From: Piromyces finnis
Lineage: Eukaryota; Neocallimastigomycota; Neocallimastigomycetes; Neocallimastigales; Neocallimastigaceae
Direction of reading: 5' to 3'
Length of the DNA stretch: 64,000 nucleotides
Assembly: GCA_002104945.1 (NCBI GenBank)
Contig: MCFH01000028.1
Span: forward strand, 62,001 to 126,000
Shown here one piece after another: positions 11,350 through 33,251 of this stretch; the first letter of the stretch is position 1; the number at the start of each line of letters is the position of its first letter. The notes under the pieces were generated by a model, which worked only from the letters and a program-made list of their open reading frames with translations, did not search any database and was not told where the DNA came from. The position numbers and the translations under genes were made by a program.

Positions 11350-13851
11350 ATGAGAAGAATGAAAGTGGCGATGGATTCATCATTTGATCCATCTATATTT
11401 AATGCACCACTTACCTCAGATATTTCTTTGACTTCTTTATCACAGGCATCTGTAAATCCAAATTCTTCCCTTTCAATTACAGGTTATTACTATTACTATT
11501 ACTATTACTATTACTATTACTATTACTATTACTATTATTATTATTATTATATTCCTTAAACTTATTATATTTATAATTTGAAATTATTTTTTTTTAAAAA
11601 AATAAATACTAAAAATATACTCTTTTCGGTATACAACATTTTCTTTGATAGAAATGTCATTAAAAAAGCTAGAAAATCCACAATCAGTTATGATTATTTC
11701 AAAAGCTCAAGATAATCATGTTATTCGCTTAACCCAACAATTAGTGTATTGGCTTGTAATGTCACCAAAATCTGAAGAACAAGAAATTAGAGCTTCTCGA
11801 GAAATTCATATGTAAGTATAATTGAAATATTATTATTAATTTAAAAGAATAATGAATATATTATAATAATAATAATAATAATAAAAAAATTATGAAATTC
11901 TCATCATTTATGTTTTTATTTTATATATAATGAAATGTCAATTCATTTTTATCGATATGAATTCCTTTTTTATCACTACTATTGAATTAATATAAAGTTA
12001 TATTGATGGAAATTTAGCTCATAATCCAATATTTAATTACGAAAAATTATTAAAAATTCATCCAGATTTTAGAAGATTATTACATTTTTGGACGCCACAA
12101 TTTTGTGCAGAAACAGTAGGACTCTATGATTTGATTGATTTTATTATTACATTAGGGGGTGATGGTACTGTGTTATACGCATCATGGCTTTTCCAAAATT
12201 CACAAGTTCCACCAGTAATTCCAATTCATATGGGATCTTTAGGTTTCTTTACTGTATTTAACTTTAATTATGTATTTATTATTTTATCACGACTTCTTTC
12301 AAATAATGAAGCTTCAAATAACAAAGAAGATGAAATAAAGGAAGAAGACAGAAATGATATGTCATCTGGTTATTCAGGTTTTTTAAATGGTTATAAAGGT
12401 AAATCTAATACATTTATAGGACTTGAAAATTGTAAATCTTCATCAGAAGAATTTTATACAGAAGGCAAAAGTGGGTTATATTTTAATAACCGTGTTCGTT
12501 TTGAATGTACTATTTGGCGTTGTGCTAAAAGAAAAGGTGCTGACGATCCGGAATTAATTGCATATAAGCAAAGACAAAGAGAAAGAAAAAGAATACAACT
12601 TGAATTAGATAGAATTATTCCGGTAAAGCCAACGGAAAAGGGTGATGATGTTATTAATCAATTTAAAACTGAATATAAAACAGATATAGATAATAAATCA
12701 GATGATCTTTTTGCTGGTCCAGAAGAACAAAAATTTGATAATTTACCGGATAATCATACTAGTGGAGATCATCAAGTTTCATTAAACCCTGCATCTAAAC
12801 AACAATTATCATATTTGCATTCTCCTTCATTTATTTATACACCACCAAATGATATAAACTTTAAAGATAGATATTCTCGTCCAGTACCTACAGAAACTTT
12901 CCATATTTTAAATGATGTTGTTGTTGATAGAGGACCAAGTGCTTATATGAGTCATATGGAACTTTATGGTAACAATCGTCATTTAACTACTGTACAAGCT
13001 GATGGTTTGGTTGTTGCTACCCCAACAGGTAGTACTGCTTATTCTTTATCAGCTGGTGGTCCAATTGTTCATCCTCAAGTACAAACAATGATAGTCACAC
13101 CAATTTGTCCACGTAAGTATATTAAAATTTTATATATGTCTAAATATTTTTTTTTTTTTTTTTTTTTTAAAAAAAAAAGTCAATACTAATATAAAAAAAC
13201 GTATCACCTATATTTACCCCTCCCCTCTCATATTTAATCCTTTTATATATAAATATAATATAAATAGATACTTTATCCTTTAGACCTATGCTTTTACCAA
13301 ATGATATAGAATTAAAAATTATGGTACCTAAAGATTCTCGTAATACAGCATGGGCATCATTTGATGGAAGACATCGTATTGAATTAAAGCAAGGTGATTT
13401 CATTACAGTCACATCTAGTCGTTATCCAATGCCAACAATTTGCTTAAATGGACAATCCAATGATTGGTACAATAGTTTAAGAAGATGTTTAAAATGGAAT
13501 GATAGAGTTAGACAAAAGGCCTTTACATCACAGGATAGTTATATACCAGGACCTATATCAGTCAGTGCATTAAAATCAGAATTAGATGATGCCATAAATT
13601 CTATTATGGAAAATGCATCAGCGCTTCATCAAAATACAGCTAATAGTAATAATGGTGGTGAAGGTTCTGAATCTGTAACCATTAAAGAAATACCTATGAC
13701 CCATCCATTATTTTATAATTCCTATGATCCAAATAGTCGTTTTAGTGATAATGATTTATTATACCATTCCAATTTATATTCAAATCCAAATACCAATAAT
13801 TCTGATAATTTAGGTGCTAAAGTATCCTATCATGATATTGGTTTTGTCTAA
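11350..13851 (+). CDS. NADK: NAD kinase (ATP-NAD kinase), with long inserted loops
   Basis: Exons: 11350-11482, 11652-11811, 11998-13112, 13268-13851; phases agree and give 663 residues. It phosphorylates NAD to NADP. Eukaryotic NAD kinase signatures are present. [17 protein letters not shown] lies in exon 2, the catalytic GGDGT is at 151-155, GSLGF follows, and NDVVVDRG is near 403. [15 protein letters not shown] is near 439-452, and TPICPHTLSFRP spans intron 3. Two poorly conserved, charged insertions stand out: about 65 residues after GSLGFF, and about 120 residues before NDVVVDRG. A Ser/Asn-rich tail of some 120 residues follows the fold. Intron 1 starts at GTTATT, an atypical donor next to a TTACTA repeat, but phase and homology require a junction close by. 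Placement as cytosolic or organellar enzyme cannot be judged. Confidence 0.95.
11484..11550. repeat. ATTACT/ATT microsatellite in NAD kinase intron 1
   Basis: TTACTA hexamers passing into ATT triplets immediately after the exon 1 donor; read through, it gives a spurious poly-Tyr tail. Confidence 0.9.
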
Positions 13852-14261
13852 AAAAAAAAAAAAAAAAAAAAAAAAGAAATATAATTTAATTTATCATTAA
13901 CACACACACACAAAAAAAAAAGTAAAATAAAAAGATTATACATGGTATAATAATTATAAAGATATTATAATCATTAAAGCCTTTATATTTTTTTAATAAT
14001 AAAAAACGAAAATAATAATAAATAAAAAAAAAAAAAAAATAGGACATACGAATATACATAATAAAAGAAATATCTTTTTTTTTTTTTTTTTAATATATAA
14101 TTTAAATAATTTAAAAAAAAAAAATTGTATATTGTAAATAATTATTTCAAGATATATACAATTTTAAAAACAAAACAAAAACAAAAAAAAAAAAAGATCA
14201 AGGTCATGACAATTATTTTTCATCCTACTTGACATTATAATTAATACTAATAAAAAAAATA

Positions 14262-14295
<34 letters not shown>

Positions 14296-14626
14296 TTTCC
14301 AAGTAGGGTTTTTTTTTTTTTAATCTATAGATTTAAAAATTGCCATCCAACTACCACACCAATTTAATGATTTTTTTTTTTTTTTTTTTTTTTTTATTAT
14401 TGGTTTTATTTATTTATTTTATTTATTTATAATTGAATTAATTGATTTTTATCTTTTTTTTTTTTTTTTTTACTTTAATAAAATGCATTAGTTATATGAA
14501 AATAAATTTTCTTTTTTTTTTTTTTAATATTATTATTTTTTGTAAAGTTTTTTTTTTTTTATTTTTCGCTTTTATGTGTCTACTACTATATTTTAATTAT
14601 GTTTTTTTTTTTTTTTTGTTATATGC
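13852..14626. other. Convergent intergenic region between NAD kinase and VPS1
   Basis: The 3' ends of two genes face each other. The spacer is poly-A and poly-T runs with an AAT repeat near 14262-14292. No gene seen. Confidence 0.7.
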
Positions 14627-17600
14627 TTATACAGAGTTAATAATTTCGTCAGCCTTAGTTAAAGCTTCAATCATCTTCTTACATTCTCTTCTACGTTGTA
14701 AAGTCATGTCGGATTCCTTTAATAATTCTTCAAAGACATCCTTTTGGTAAAGTTCAGATAAAAGATGACGTTGTAATTCATCCTTGGAGTGATTAACTAA
14801 ATTAAGCATAATAGCCTTTGGTACAAGATCAGCAACAGTACGCTTAACAATAGCAAAGTAGGATTGTAATAATAATTCTAATTTTTTTTAAAAGTTTTAA
14901 TAGAAAATTAATTTATTTTAATGTCAGGGATTAGATTTTTTTTTTTTTTTTTAAATAACAAATTAAAATACTTACTAATCATTTCAGTTTCCATGTATTC
15001 ACGTTCAGATAAGTTACCAGAGGCCTTTAAAACTGGTGGTGGCTATATTAATTTATAAAACATTAAATGTTAAACTTTAAAAGAGTAAAATAATACATAT
15101 AATAATTTTAATATTTACGTTTTCAAGAACTCCTGGCTTCTTCTTTTTAGAGAAGAAGGAACCAAAGAAGCCGGTATTTGAATTTGATGAAGTATCATCT
15201 AATGGAGAACTAGCTCTCTTGTCCATACTAAGACTGTTCTTTTGATTTATTTTTTCTTGAACTTTAGCCATAGCCTAAGTTTTTTTAAAGAGGAATTATT
15301 AATTTTACAATTAACTTTTTTTTTTTTTTTTTTGATTCATCAATTTAATAATTTCCTTTTTTTTTTTTCAACTAACCTTATGACCACTTAAGAAATCTGG
15401 GTGAGCAGTGTTAATATAGCAGGCTTCAGCACTGATATTATGGAAATAATGATTTTATGAAATTAAAAAAAAAAAAATTAACAATAAATATTTTTCTTTT
15501 TCAAAATTAGTATCTTTCTATTATTGTACTTACGCAATAATGCTTTGAACAAGTTTATTAGTTGGAATAAGAGAGGTTTTGAAGAAAGTAATAACAGTAG
15601 AGTAAAATTGTTCCTTTAATGATGGGAAACGCTTAAAGACCTAAATTTTTTTAAAAAAATTTTTTTTTTTTATAATCAATATATGTTTAATATATAAAAA
15701 ATAATCGAATTATCTTAAAATCTAGAAATTAATTTGATAACTTTTTTTTTTTTTCCTTTTTATTTTATACTTACTTGTCTTTGAAGTAATTGATTTAAAA
15801 TACGAACTAATTCATCGTAAATCATATTAACACACTTTAAACTTGGATCTTCTAAACGCTTAATTTGTTGTTTGACTAAAACTTCAAAAGCAGTGCTGCC
15901 AACAAATAAAGCTGGTGATGAACCCTATTGATGTTGTTGATGATTAGATACTACTTTCAACGTTATTGGATAATTTATAGAGTTAAACAATACTTACAGA
16001 TGAATTGTACATAATAGTTCTTATATCAACATCCTTAATTTGATCAAATGGATCCATACTTGTGATAGCATCTTTAAAACTGTCATGGAAAACGTAACTA
16101 ATACGAGCACCACCACTAAGTTCGAAACTAGATAAATCATTTGAATTACCATCAATAATAGTACGGAATTCACTGCAGAATTCAGTAATAATATTTAAAA
16201 CTAAATTGGACTAAAAAAATATTGACATTTATATATATATATTATATTAAAACTAGTGAATTAATATGAATACATATTAAAGAGCTGTATAACACTTACG
16301 TGACTAGTGATATCTTCACCTAATGGATCACCAAGTTGAGCAAGCTCAGCTTGGTATTTTTGAAGGGAGGCTGCGATTTTAATCTTAATTTCAGGTAAAG
16401 TGTTTCTAATGTGGTGCATTAAAATCTTTTTATTTTGATAATTATTAAATTAAATTTAGTTATTGATACTTTTACCTTTTATCTAATTAATTGTAAACTT
16501 GCTAGTATTAAAAAATTTACCATATTTAATTTACGGGCTAAGAATGGAGTACCACAATATTGAGCCTTACTTTTGTAAGATGCATGATGTTCGAAGAATT
16601 GCTTTTCTGATTCAAGAGCCTTAGAAATTGATTTATTAGTTTCAATATCTCTTTGACCACGATTGACAACTGGAACGTAACCTAAACGTAATGGAATGAT
16701 ACGACCAGCTAAAATATCAATTACATCTGTACCAGAATCCATTAAATCAACCTTGGTTAAGACACCAATGGTACGAACACCTTCTGGATCAACTTCTCTA
16801 GCTAACTTAAGACCATCAGAGTTAGCAAGATCAGTGTTAGCAGCAGTAACAGCTAAAATGATTGCATTTGGTTTTGTAATATATTTTAAAATCATATCAC
16901 GGATAAGTCTTTCAATATCCTTTGGTTGGTCACCAACTGGAACTTTAGTAAGACCTGGAAGATCAACTAAGGTTAAAGTAAGAACCTTTGGAGAGAAGAT
17001 ACGGAGGTTAATTGGTTGATCACTGATTCCAGCATTCTTACCAACCTTAAGTTCAGTTTCTTTTTCAATTTCTTTTCTAATTTCAGTAAAATCGTAGAAT
17101 TTTTTGCCTGGTAAATGTAAGAATTCACCCCATTCATTCATGTTTTGTTCACTATCTTCGTATTCATTAACATTAGCGTTTGAATGAGAAGGGGATTTAG
17201 ATAAAGTTGGTGATTGAGTAGCACTAGCTGGTGCAGAATTGGTTAATCCATCTCTTTTATTAATTAATTGTAAAATTAAAGGTCTACGAGTGACAATACC
17301 AGTACCTCTATTATTGTTGTTATCATTATTGTATTTTCAATATTTTTTTTTTAATTGTTGGATAATATTTTTACGGGCATTAATTTGAATTTTATTGTAA
17401 AAAGAGTTGATTAGATTTTTATTAATTTTTATTTTAGTATCAAGTACTCGAGATTTTTATTTTATATTTTACTTAAATTTTGTTAAATAATAAAAAAATA
17501 TATATTAGTTTTAACATAAGTACCTTGGTAAAAAGTCTCTTCCAACAATGTTTTCTAAAACTGAACTTTTACCACTACTTTGTGAACCAATAACTACAAT

Positions 17601-17759
17601 CTATTGTACCATAAAGAAAAGTTAAAATTTATTTAACAATATTTAAAAATTATTTTATATAAATATAGTTACTTGTGGAAGGTCAATTGGATTTTGAACG
17701 CCAACGGTAGAGAAGGCATCTTGAAGTTTGTTAATTGTCTTGATTAAGTGACTGTCCAT
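14627..17759 (-). CDS. VPS1: Dynamin-like GTPase, Vps1 type
   Basis: Exons on the minus strand: 17759-17673, 17600-17524, 17307-16521, 16425-16300, 16210-15998, 15924-15775, 15640-15534, 15431-15377, 15274-15119, 15042-14976, 14877-14627; all junctions are GT-AG and in phase, giving 691 residues. The product is a large self-assembling GTPase that severs membranes (endosome/vacuole sorting, peroxisome fission in yeasts). G1 is GSQSSGKS (34-41), switch [11 protein letters not shown] (55-64), G3 DLPG (170-173) and G4 TKVD (239-242). Dynamin middle and GTPase-effector regions complete it; there is no PH or proline-rich domain. The start [14 protein letters not shown] and the PIDLPQ segment resemble Vps1 more than Dnm1. 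Length equals yeast Vps1 closely. A Ser-rich insertion follows switch I at about 73-105, and another linker ([10 protein letters not shown]) lies before the effector domain. Confidence 0.95.
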
Positions 17760-21214
<3,455 letters not shown>

Positions 21215-24200
21215 ATGAATACAAGAAAAAGTAATAATGGTAATGAAAGAATGCAAGGAGGAAGATCTCGTGGTAATCAAAGAAAGGATCATTTTAGAGA
21301 AGGTGGAATGAATTCTTTTCATAATAATAACTATCAAAGGTAGATATACAGTATTTACACTAATAATAATATTTTAGTAAATCAAAATTGTTCGACTAAT
21401 AAATTTAATTATAATAATCTAAAGACAAAAAATGAAGAATTCTAATATGATGAACAGAAATGATTCCTTTTCTAAATCTCAAGAACGTTATGAAAATAAA
21501 GATTCAGATTTTCCAGCTTTAGGCGAAACTCCAGATAGAAGAATGCACGATCGTTTATTATTCGTAATTATGAATATGGTGGTAAGTAAAATTATTATAT
21601 AATAATACTGAACTATAATTTTGTTTGATTAATTATGTAAAAATTTCTTTGAATTTAAAGGGAACAAAAGTTGAAGTTACTACTAAAAATGGAACTGTAA
21701 TTGAAGGTATTTTACATGGTACAAATACTGAAAGTGAATTAGGTGTTTGTTTAAAAATGGCAAAGAATATAACAGGTGAAAATAGTCAAAATAATTCTTA
21801 CATTCCAAATTTAATTATTATGGGTAAAGATTTAGCCCAAATTTCTGTCACTAATCTTGAATTAAACAAGCAAGAAAGAATGAGTTCTAGAGATAGTAAG
21901 ATTTTTTTTTTTTTTATTGAAATAAAAAAATTTCAAGTATTAATCTTATTTCATTTTATATTAGCATTTAAAACTGATTTAGCTATTTCTGGAAAGACTG
22001 GTGAAATATTTGAACGTCAATTACAAAAATGGGAACCAGAAAAGGATAATTATGATGTTAGTCTTGAACTAACCGATGATGGTAATGAAAAATGGGATCA
22101 ATTTGCAACCAATGAAAAATTATTTGGTATAACAACAGATTATGATGAAGAAATATATACCACTGCACTTGATCGTACTAAAGCAGATTTCAAGAAACGT
22201 GAACAAGAAGCAATTAAAATTGCAGCTGAAATCGAAAAGGCTTCAACTGAAAATATTCACCTTGCTGAAGAACGTGGTCAATTAATTGATGATGCTGATA
22301 TTGATGAAGAAGATAGATATGGTGCTGTTATTCGTAAACCAGGAAAGTATGTACCACCAAATCTTCGTAAACAAATGGAAGCCAATAAACAATCAAATAA
22401 ACAAAATACATTTGAACAAAAAAAGGATAAAGATAGTAAAGCAAAAACTGAACAAAAATCAAATGACAATAAAAATAAATCAACTACTACAACTAATACA
22501 TCAACTACTACAACTACTACATCTAATAACACAAATAATAAAGATACAGAAAGTAAAACAGCATCAGTCAATGCATCATCAAATAATAATACCAATGCTT
22601 CAGCAGTTAAAGGTCCATTGGCCAAAATTGAAAAGAAAACAAATTATAATGAAGCATCTAATAAGAGTGGAACAAATCAAAATAATATCCAAGAAGAATT
22701 AATCAACCACTTCAGACAATTCTCAAAAAAAGAAAAGGAACATTTACAACAAAAGAAACAAGCTATTATGAAAAAAGAAAAAGAAGGTATATTTAGTGAA
22801 TTTAAATTATTTAGTGAAAGCTTCAAACTTCCAGAATTAAAAGATTTACCATCAGACAAAGATTTATTAGATTCAGCAGATAAGACAGGAAAAGAATTAT
22901 ACAAAGCAAATATTGAAAAGGAAAAGAAAGAAACTTCTAAAAAAGATATACCAAAGAAAGAACCAGCTAATAATAAACAACCAAACCTTAAAAAATCAAT
23001 TACTATACCGCCAAATAATGACGATTCATTAAATAACAATGTTACTTTATCAGCTTCTGCTGCATCAACCAATACTACTAAGCAAAACTCATCATCAAAA
23101 TCAGTAAAGACTCCAGTGTCCGCACAAGCTTCTTCAGCTTTAGGAAAAACAGATAGCAAAAACGAATCCGCTGATCAAAAGAATAAGAATAATAATGATA
23201 TGACTGTTTCTGCATCTGTCAATTCTACTGCCTCAACAGAATCAAAGAGTACATCATTTAAATTTAATATTGAAGCTAGAGAATTTAAACCAAATCCATC
23301 TGCAACAGAATTTGTACCATCAAAGAATTTGTCTCAAAAGGGTTCATCTCAATCATCTAATGAAAAGGGCAATATATTCAATAAGAGAAATCAAAAAGGC
23401 AATATTTCTATTCATTCTATTTTTGTTAAAGGTTTCTTAAAAACAAACAATCAAAACACTAAAAATAATAATGCTAATATTAACCAAGGATCAGCTACTT
23501 GGAACTATGGTTCAAAACCATTTAAATCACAGTTTTCAGTTTCTTATGATGATGCTATGTACCAACCAATGGATCAACAATTTGGTTATTACATTCAACC
23601 AATACCATATCAAGTAAATTTACGAATTTTTTACTATTTTAAATGAATTAAATCTTAGATACATTTTAAATAACGTATATGAATTTTTTTTTTTTATTAA
23701 AATTAGGGACACCCTGTCATAAGAAGACCATACATTCCAATTTCTATGCAACCTGGATACCCTGTTAATGTAAAAAATTTTTTATAACTAAATTTATATT
23801 GAATATGTGATTAAATGTATATATATATTCCAATAAATATAGTATGTTCCAGCCCCAGCTTATGCAGCTCCAATGACTCATAACAGACCTGTTTATCCAC
23901 CAAATATGATGGGTCCACCAATGGCTGCTAGAATATATCAAGGTATATTTTGATATTATATAATATTTGTATCTCTATCTTTAATTTTACGCTAGATCGG
24001 TGTTATTAAAGCATCCTATTAATGTACAAATTTACTATTAAATTACTAACTATTAGGTCCTGTAATTGTTCCTACCTATCCAACTGAAATGATCCCACAA
24101 TTTTCTAATACTGTAATGATTCCACAACAACCAATTGTCATTGATCCAGGTATGATACCAACTGCCCAAGGCATGCCACAAGTCTATATTGCAGATCAAA

Positions 24201-24347
24201 TGATGGGTAATTATAATTATTAGTATAATAAAACTATTTCCATATAATAATACTTTTTTATATTTATGTATATTAATTTCCATGTCATTTTTTTAATAAA
24301 TAAAACAATAAGCAGAAGTTCCACCAGAACAACAACAACAATCATAA
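21215..24347 (+). CDS. PBP1: Ataxin-2/Pbp1 homologue (LSm, LsmAD and PAM2)
   Basis: Exons: 21215-21339, 21425-21581, 21661-21895, 21965-23613, 23707-23769, 23843-23942, 24057-24206, 24313-24347; phases agree and give 837 residues. Ataxin-2 proteins bind poly(A)-binding protein and RNA and act in mRNA stability and stress granules. The LSm fold covers about 85-165 (LLFVIMNMVGTKVEVTTKNG, split by intron 2). The LsmAD domain starts with TDLAISGKTGE right after intron 3. A PAM2-like motif, EFKPNPSATEFVP, lies at about 612-624 and is the expected contact for poly(A)-binding protein. The linker is Asn/Ser/Thr/Lys-rich and the C-terminus Pro/Met/Tyr-rich. If intron 7 is not used the protein ends early at 24222. 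Intron 3 is 69 bases without a stop, so retention would stay in frame. Confidence 0.93.
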
Positions 24348-24634
24348 ATTCATAGATAAATAAATTTAATCAACATATTTAGAAGAAGCAAATATTAATT
24401 TACAAAATACCAAATAGTATTTTAAAATACTACCACTTTATAGTTGAACATATCATTTTTTTATTATTTATTTATTTTAAATTAATTTTTTTATTTTTTA
24501 TTTTAATATCTTGAACCATTTTTTTTATCTTGATTATTATTGTTTTTTATATATATTTCTTTTTTTTTTTTTTTTTTTTTATCATTTCTAAGAAAACATA
24601 TAATATAGGAAGAGGAAAAAAATACAATTTATTA

Positions 24635-24668
<34 letters not shown>

Positions 24669-25051
24669 AATAAATAAATAAATAATTAAAAAAAAACAAA
24701 AAAAAAAAAAAAAAAAAAAGAAACAAACCAAAAAAACAAAAACGAAAAAACAAAAACGAAAATAATTAATAGCAAATACAAATAAAAACAACACAGAGCA
24801 TAAAATAATAATACTAATAATACTAATACTAATACTAATAATTATAATAGTAATAATCAATTATCTAAGGTAATTTTTTTTTAAAAAAAATAAGAAATTG
24901 GAAAACACTAACTATAAAAATAAATATTTTAATAGTAGGTTAGATTACTTTGTTGTAGTCATGCAAATAATTTAATAATTTTGTGGTTTTATATTTTCTC
25001 TTTTATTTAAAAGTAATAATTAAATGTAAAAAATAGCATCATTCTTTTTCT

Positions 25052-25083
<32 letters not shown>

Positions 25084-26129
25084 ATATATTTACATTTTAT
25101 TTTTAATTTTTTTAATTAATTTTTCTGCAGATATGAAGGATAAAAATTTATTTATATTATTAAAAAATAAATAAATAATAAATAAATAAAAGTTTAAAAA
25201 AAAAAAAAAAATGAAAAGGAAGAATAAAACAAAAAAAAAAAAACAAAAATACAAAACTAAAAAAAACAAAAAACAAAAAACAAAAGTAAACAAGAAAATA
25301 ATTTTTTAATACATAAAAAAATAAATGTAAATGTAAAATATAAATATAGAGAAATATAATTAAATCAAAATCATTAAAGTATTAAAAAGACAAACATAAC
25401 ATAAATTCATAAATGTAATCATCATTATGTAAATATATACAAGATATATATAGTTTCAAATTTTTCAAAGATGTATTATAAATTTTTTGAATTTTTTGAA
25501 TTTATGTTTAAAAAAAAAAAAAAAACATTAAAGTAATGATAAGAATAGAAAAAAGAAAAAAAAAAAAAAGTTTACAAAATATTTCTTTTTATGTTTTAAA
25601 ATTATATATATATATATATATATTTTAAAAGGGATTGTGTATGTGTCTAATAAAATAATTTATTTCCCTTTATTTTAGTTTTACTGATATTCCTCTTATT
25701 ACTAAACATTATTCATTTCTTTTTTTTCTAAACTTTTTTTTTTTTAATATGCTGTCATGCTAAAGAAATTCAAGAGTTTATTCATATATGAAAAGGAAAA
25801 TCATGTATGGGGAATACTATCTAAAATATTATCCTAATTTAAAATTTATTAATGCTACATATGTGATATAAGGTCTAATTGCATAGTATATATAAATAAC
25901 ACTTTGTTAAAAAACAGCAACTATAATAAATTTTAATAATGAAAATTATATTTTAATATTTAAAAATTTAATTTAAATTTTTTAATTAAAATTTTTTATT
26001 ATTTTTTTAATAAAAAGGATATATATATTTTTTTAAAAAACTCTATCTTTTTTTTTTTTATACACTTTTACTATTTTTCATATCTATTTCTTTTATAATT
26101 AATATTAAATAATAAAAAGTAAAAAGAAA
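24348..26129. other. Intergenic region, homopolymer-rich
   Basis: Poly-A and poly-T blocks (24560-24740, 25060-25280) dominate. No gene seen. Confidence 0.65.
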
Positions 26130-27808
26130 ATGTTAAGTTGTTACGGTATTGAAACTCATTCACCACCTTCACCAAGAATTGGTCATAGTATTCATTATTT
26201 AAAAAAAAGAAAAGAAATTATATTGTTTGGTGGTGCTAGTATAGAGGAAGGTACAAGCAATGAAATATATATATATAATATTCTTAAAAATACTTGGACC
26301 AAAAATAAAGTAGTATATCAAGAAGTAAATGGAAAGTTATCAAAAATTCCAGAACCAAGATATGAACATACAGGTATTATAATTGAGAATGAAAATGGGG
26401 AAGAAGAATTATTCATTTTTGGAGGAACAACAGGAAATAAATTATTAAATGATTCATTCATATTTAATTTTAGTAAGTACATTCATTAGACTTTAATGTT
26501 TCTATTATAGTAGTATTTTGAATATAATATATTTTTTAATATTTCAAAACAATTTATTTATTTTATTTAATTCTATTTTTTTCTTTAATTCTATTATTAA
26601 ATATATTTCAAAAATATTATTGTTATATAATTAATAATAATAATAAAAAAAAAAAAAAAAAATGGAACCAACTTATTTAAAATAATAGCTTCAAATGGAT
26701 GGAGAGAAATTAAAACAACTGGAGATATACCCACACCTCGTTCTATTAATTCAGGTGTTTATGTTAATAATGAATATTTAAAAAATTCTATAGTTATTTT
26801 TGGAGGAAGCCAATATAATACTCAACCCGTCAATGATTCATCAACTTATATATTGAATTTAGGTAGGTTCTATATTATTATTTTTATTTTAATAAATCTT
26901 TATTATAATATATGGTATTATAAGTTATTTTATTTTTATGCAATTAACATAGGCATATATGAATGTTAATTTTAATAAATATTTAAAACTAATTTTATAA
27001 TAATTCAATCACTACATTTCATTTTACTGCTAGATTCAATGGAATGGAAAAAATACAATATTATTCCATCACCATCTATTCGTTTAGGTCATACTGTAAC
27101 ATATAACCCAATTAATTCAGAAATTTATTTATTTGGAGGAATGAATAATGGAGAGGTTTATAATGATTTATGGAAATTAAATTGTTGTTCTTTAAAGTGG
27201 GAGAAAATAACAGATGATGAAAAAAACTCTCCAAAAGGACGCTCAGGCCATACCGCTGTTATTGATTCAAATAATTTGTATATATTTGGTGGAATGCAAC
27301 ATAATCCTCCTCATGTTTTTGAAGACATTAATCTTTATAGTATATGTAAGTGGGATATATTACTCAAATATTATATTGTATTATTGTATAATTTTCAATA
27401 AAGTGACCCTTCATTAATCAACTTGATATTTTATAAAAAAAAAAAAAAAATAACCAATAATAATATAAATTAGTGGAAAAAAAATGGAAAGTTATTAATC
27501 CAGTTTTATGTACATCTGAATCCTATAAGCCAAGATTAGGTTTAGCTTCATGCCTAGTTGGTTCACCAAAAACAAGAACAAATACAAAATTATTAATGGC
27601 TAGTGAGGGAGAATCAACCTTTGAAGGTGATGTCAATCAAGAAGATAAAAAAGAAAATACATCAAATGAAATACAAGAAATTCGCTTTGATGAAGAAAAT
27701 GCCTACCTAGAAAACATTACAAAAAATAATACTGTTAAAAATATTGCATTATTTGGTGGTGCAGATTTTTATGGTATTTATAATGATCTATATTTAATGA
27801 AATTATAA
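26130..27808 (+). CDS. Kelch-repeat protein, six blades
   Basis: Exons: 26130-26472, 26689-26862, 27034-27345, 27474-27808; phases agree and give 387 residues. Six kelch units can be counted by their Gly-Gly doublets: LFGGAS, IFGGTT, IFGGSQ, LFGGMN, IFGGMQ and LFGGAD. Between them are the usual W and R-x-GH(T/S) positions (PRIGHS, PRYEHT, IRLGHT, GRSGHT). This predicts a single six-bladed beta-propeller with no further domain; the sixth blade carries an acidic insertion. There is no BTB, F-box or coiled coil, so it is not a Keap1-type adaptor. It may be akin to fungal Tea1/Kel or Rab9-effector-like kelch proteins, but the partner is unknown. It sits alone between the ataxin-2 homologue and MLH1, all on the plus strand. 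Confidence 0.9.
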
Positions 27809-28664
27809 TTATAGCAATAGATTAATATGTTTTTTATTATTATAATCTATAAAGTAAAAAAAAAAAAAACATCATCCTTTTTTTCATATTTTAAATAATA
27901 ATTTATAATATAATTAAAGTGTCTTATAATGATAAAAATACCAATAGCAATAGCAATATATACATTAATATTATCATATTTTTATGTATATTTGCTTTTA
28001 GTAATAATTTATGTTAATATATTGTTTTTTTTGACAGTTTTTTTTTATTAAAAAATTTAAATATTTTAGACTTTCTAAAAAACCAGCTATGATTTATGAT
28101 TTATAGTTACACAAATCAATTTTAAAAAAACATTTTTAAAGTAAATAAAAAAAAGAGTTTTATCTTATTTATTAGTAACATTTTATTAAAGATGTATATA
28201 TTTAAGAGTTTATTAATATTTTATAATCTACCATTAAAGCTAAAAATTATTCTGGTTTAAATAAACAGTATTCCAGTATTCTATATAATAATTTATATAA
28301 TATTATATTTGTAAAATAATAAATTTTATTAATATATAAAATATTTGTTGTTGTACCACACAAAAATAAATTTTTGGTAATAAATTTATAATAATAATAA
28401 TTATAATAATAATAAAAATATATATTTTTTAAAAAATAAAGAATTAAAATTGAAATCCGCATTGTATTATCATATTAAAGAAATTGATGTTGTTTTTTAA
28501 TAGAAACTTTTAAGTAGAAGAAAAGGAGGGAAAAAAAAGGAAAAGAAAAAAAAATTAGTTATTATATTCAATATCTGCATTTAAAAATATTTTAAATTAT
28601 TTAAAATAAATTTTAAAAATATAATTCAAAATCATTTAAAGTTCAAGGTATCATATAAGAGATA
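27809..28664. other. Intergenic region upstream of MLH1
   Basis: AT-rich, no recognised element; presumed promoter of MLH1. Confidence 0.6.

Positions 28665-33251
<4,587 letters not shown>

Noticed and set aside
13113-13189. Continuation of the NAD kinase frame as [14 protein letters not shown]
   Set aside because: It is intron read-through; splicing 13112 to 13268 restores the conserved CPHTLSFRP segment.
21625-21660. An alternative start MINYVKISLNLK for the ataxin-2 homologue
   Set aside because: These codons are the end of intron 2; the upstream exons carry the first part of the LSm fold in phase.
24547-24860. Phe-rich open frames on the minus strand
   Set aside because: They arise from poly-A blocks and have no other coding property.
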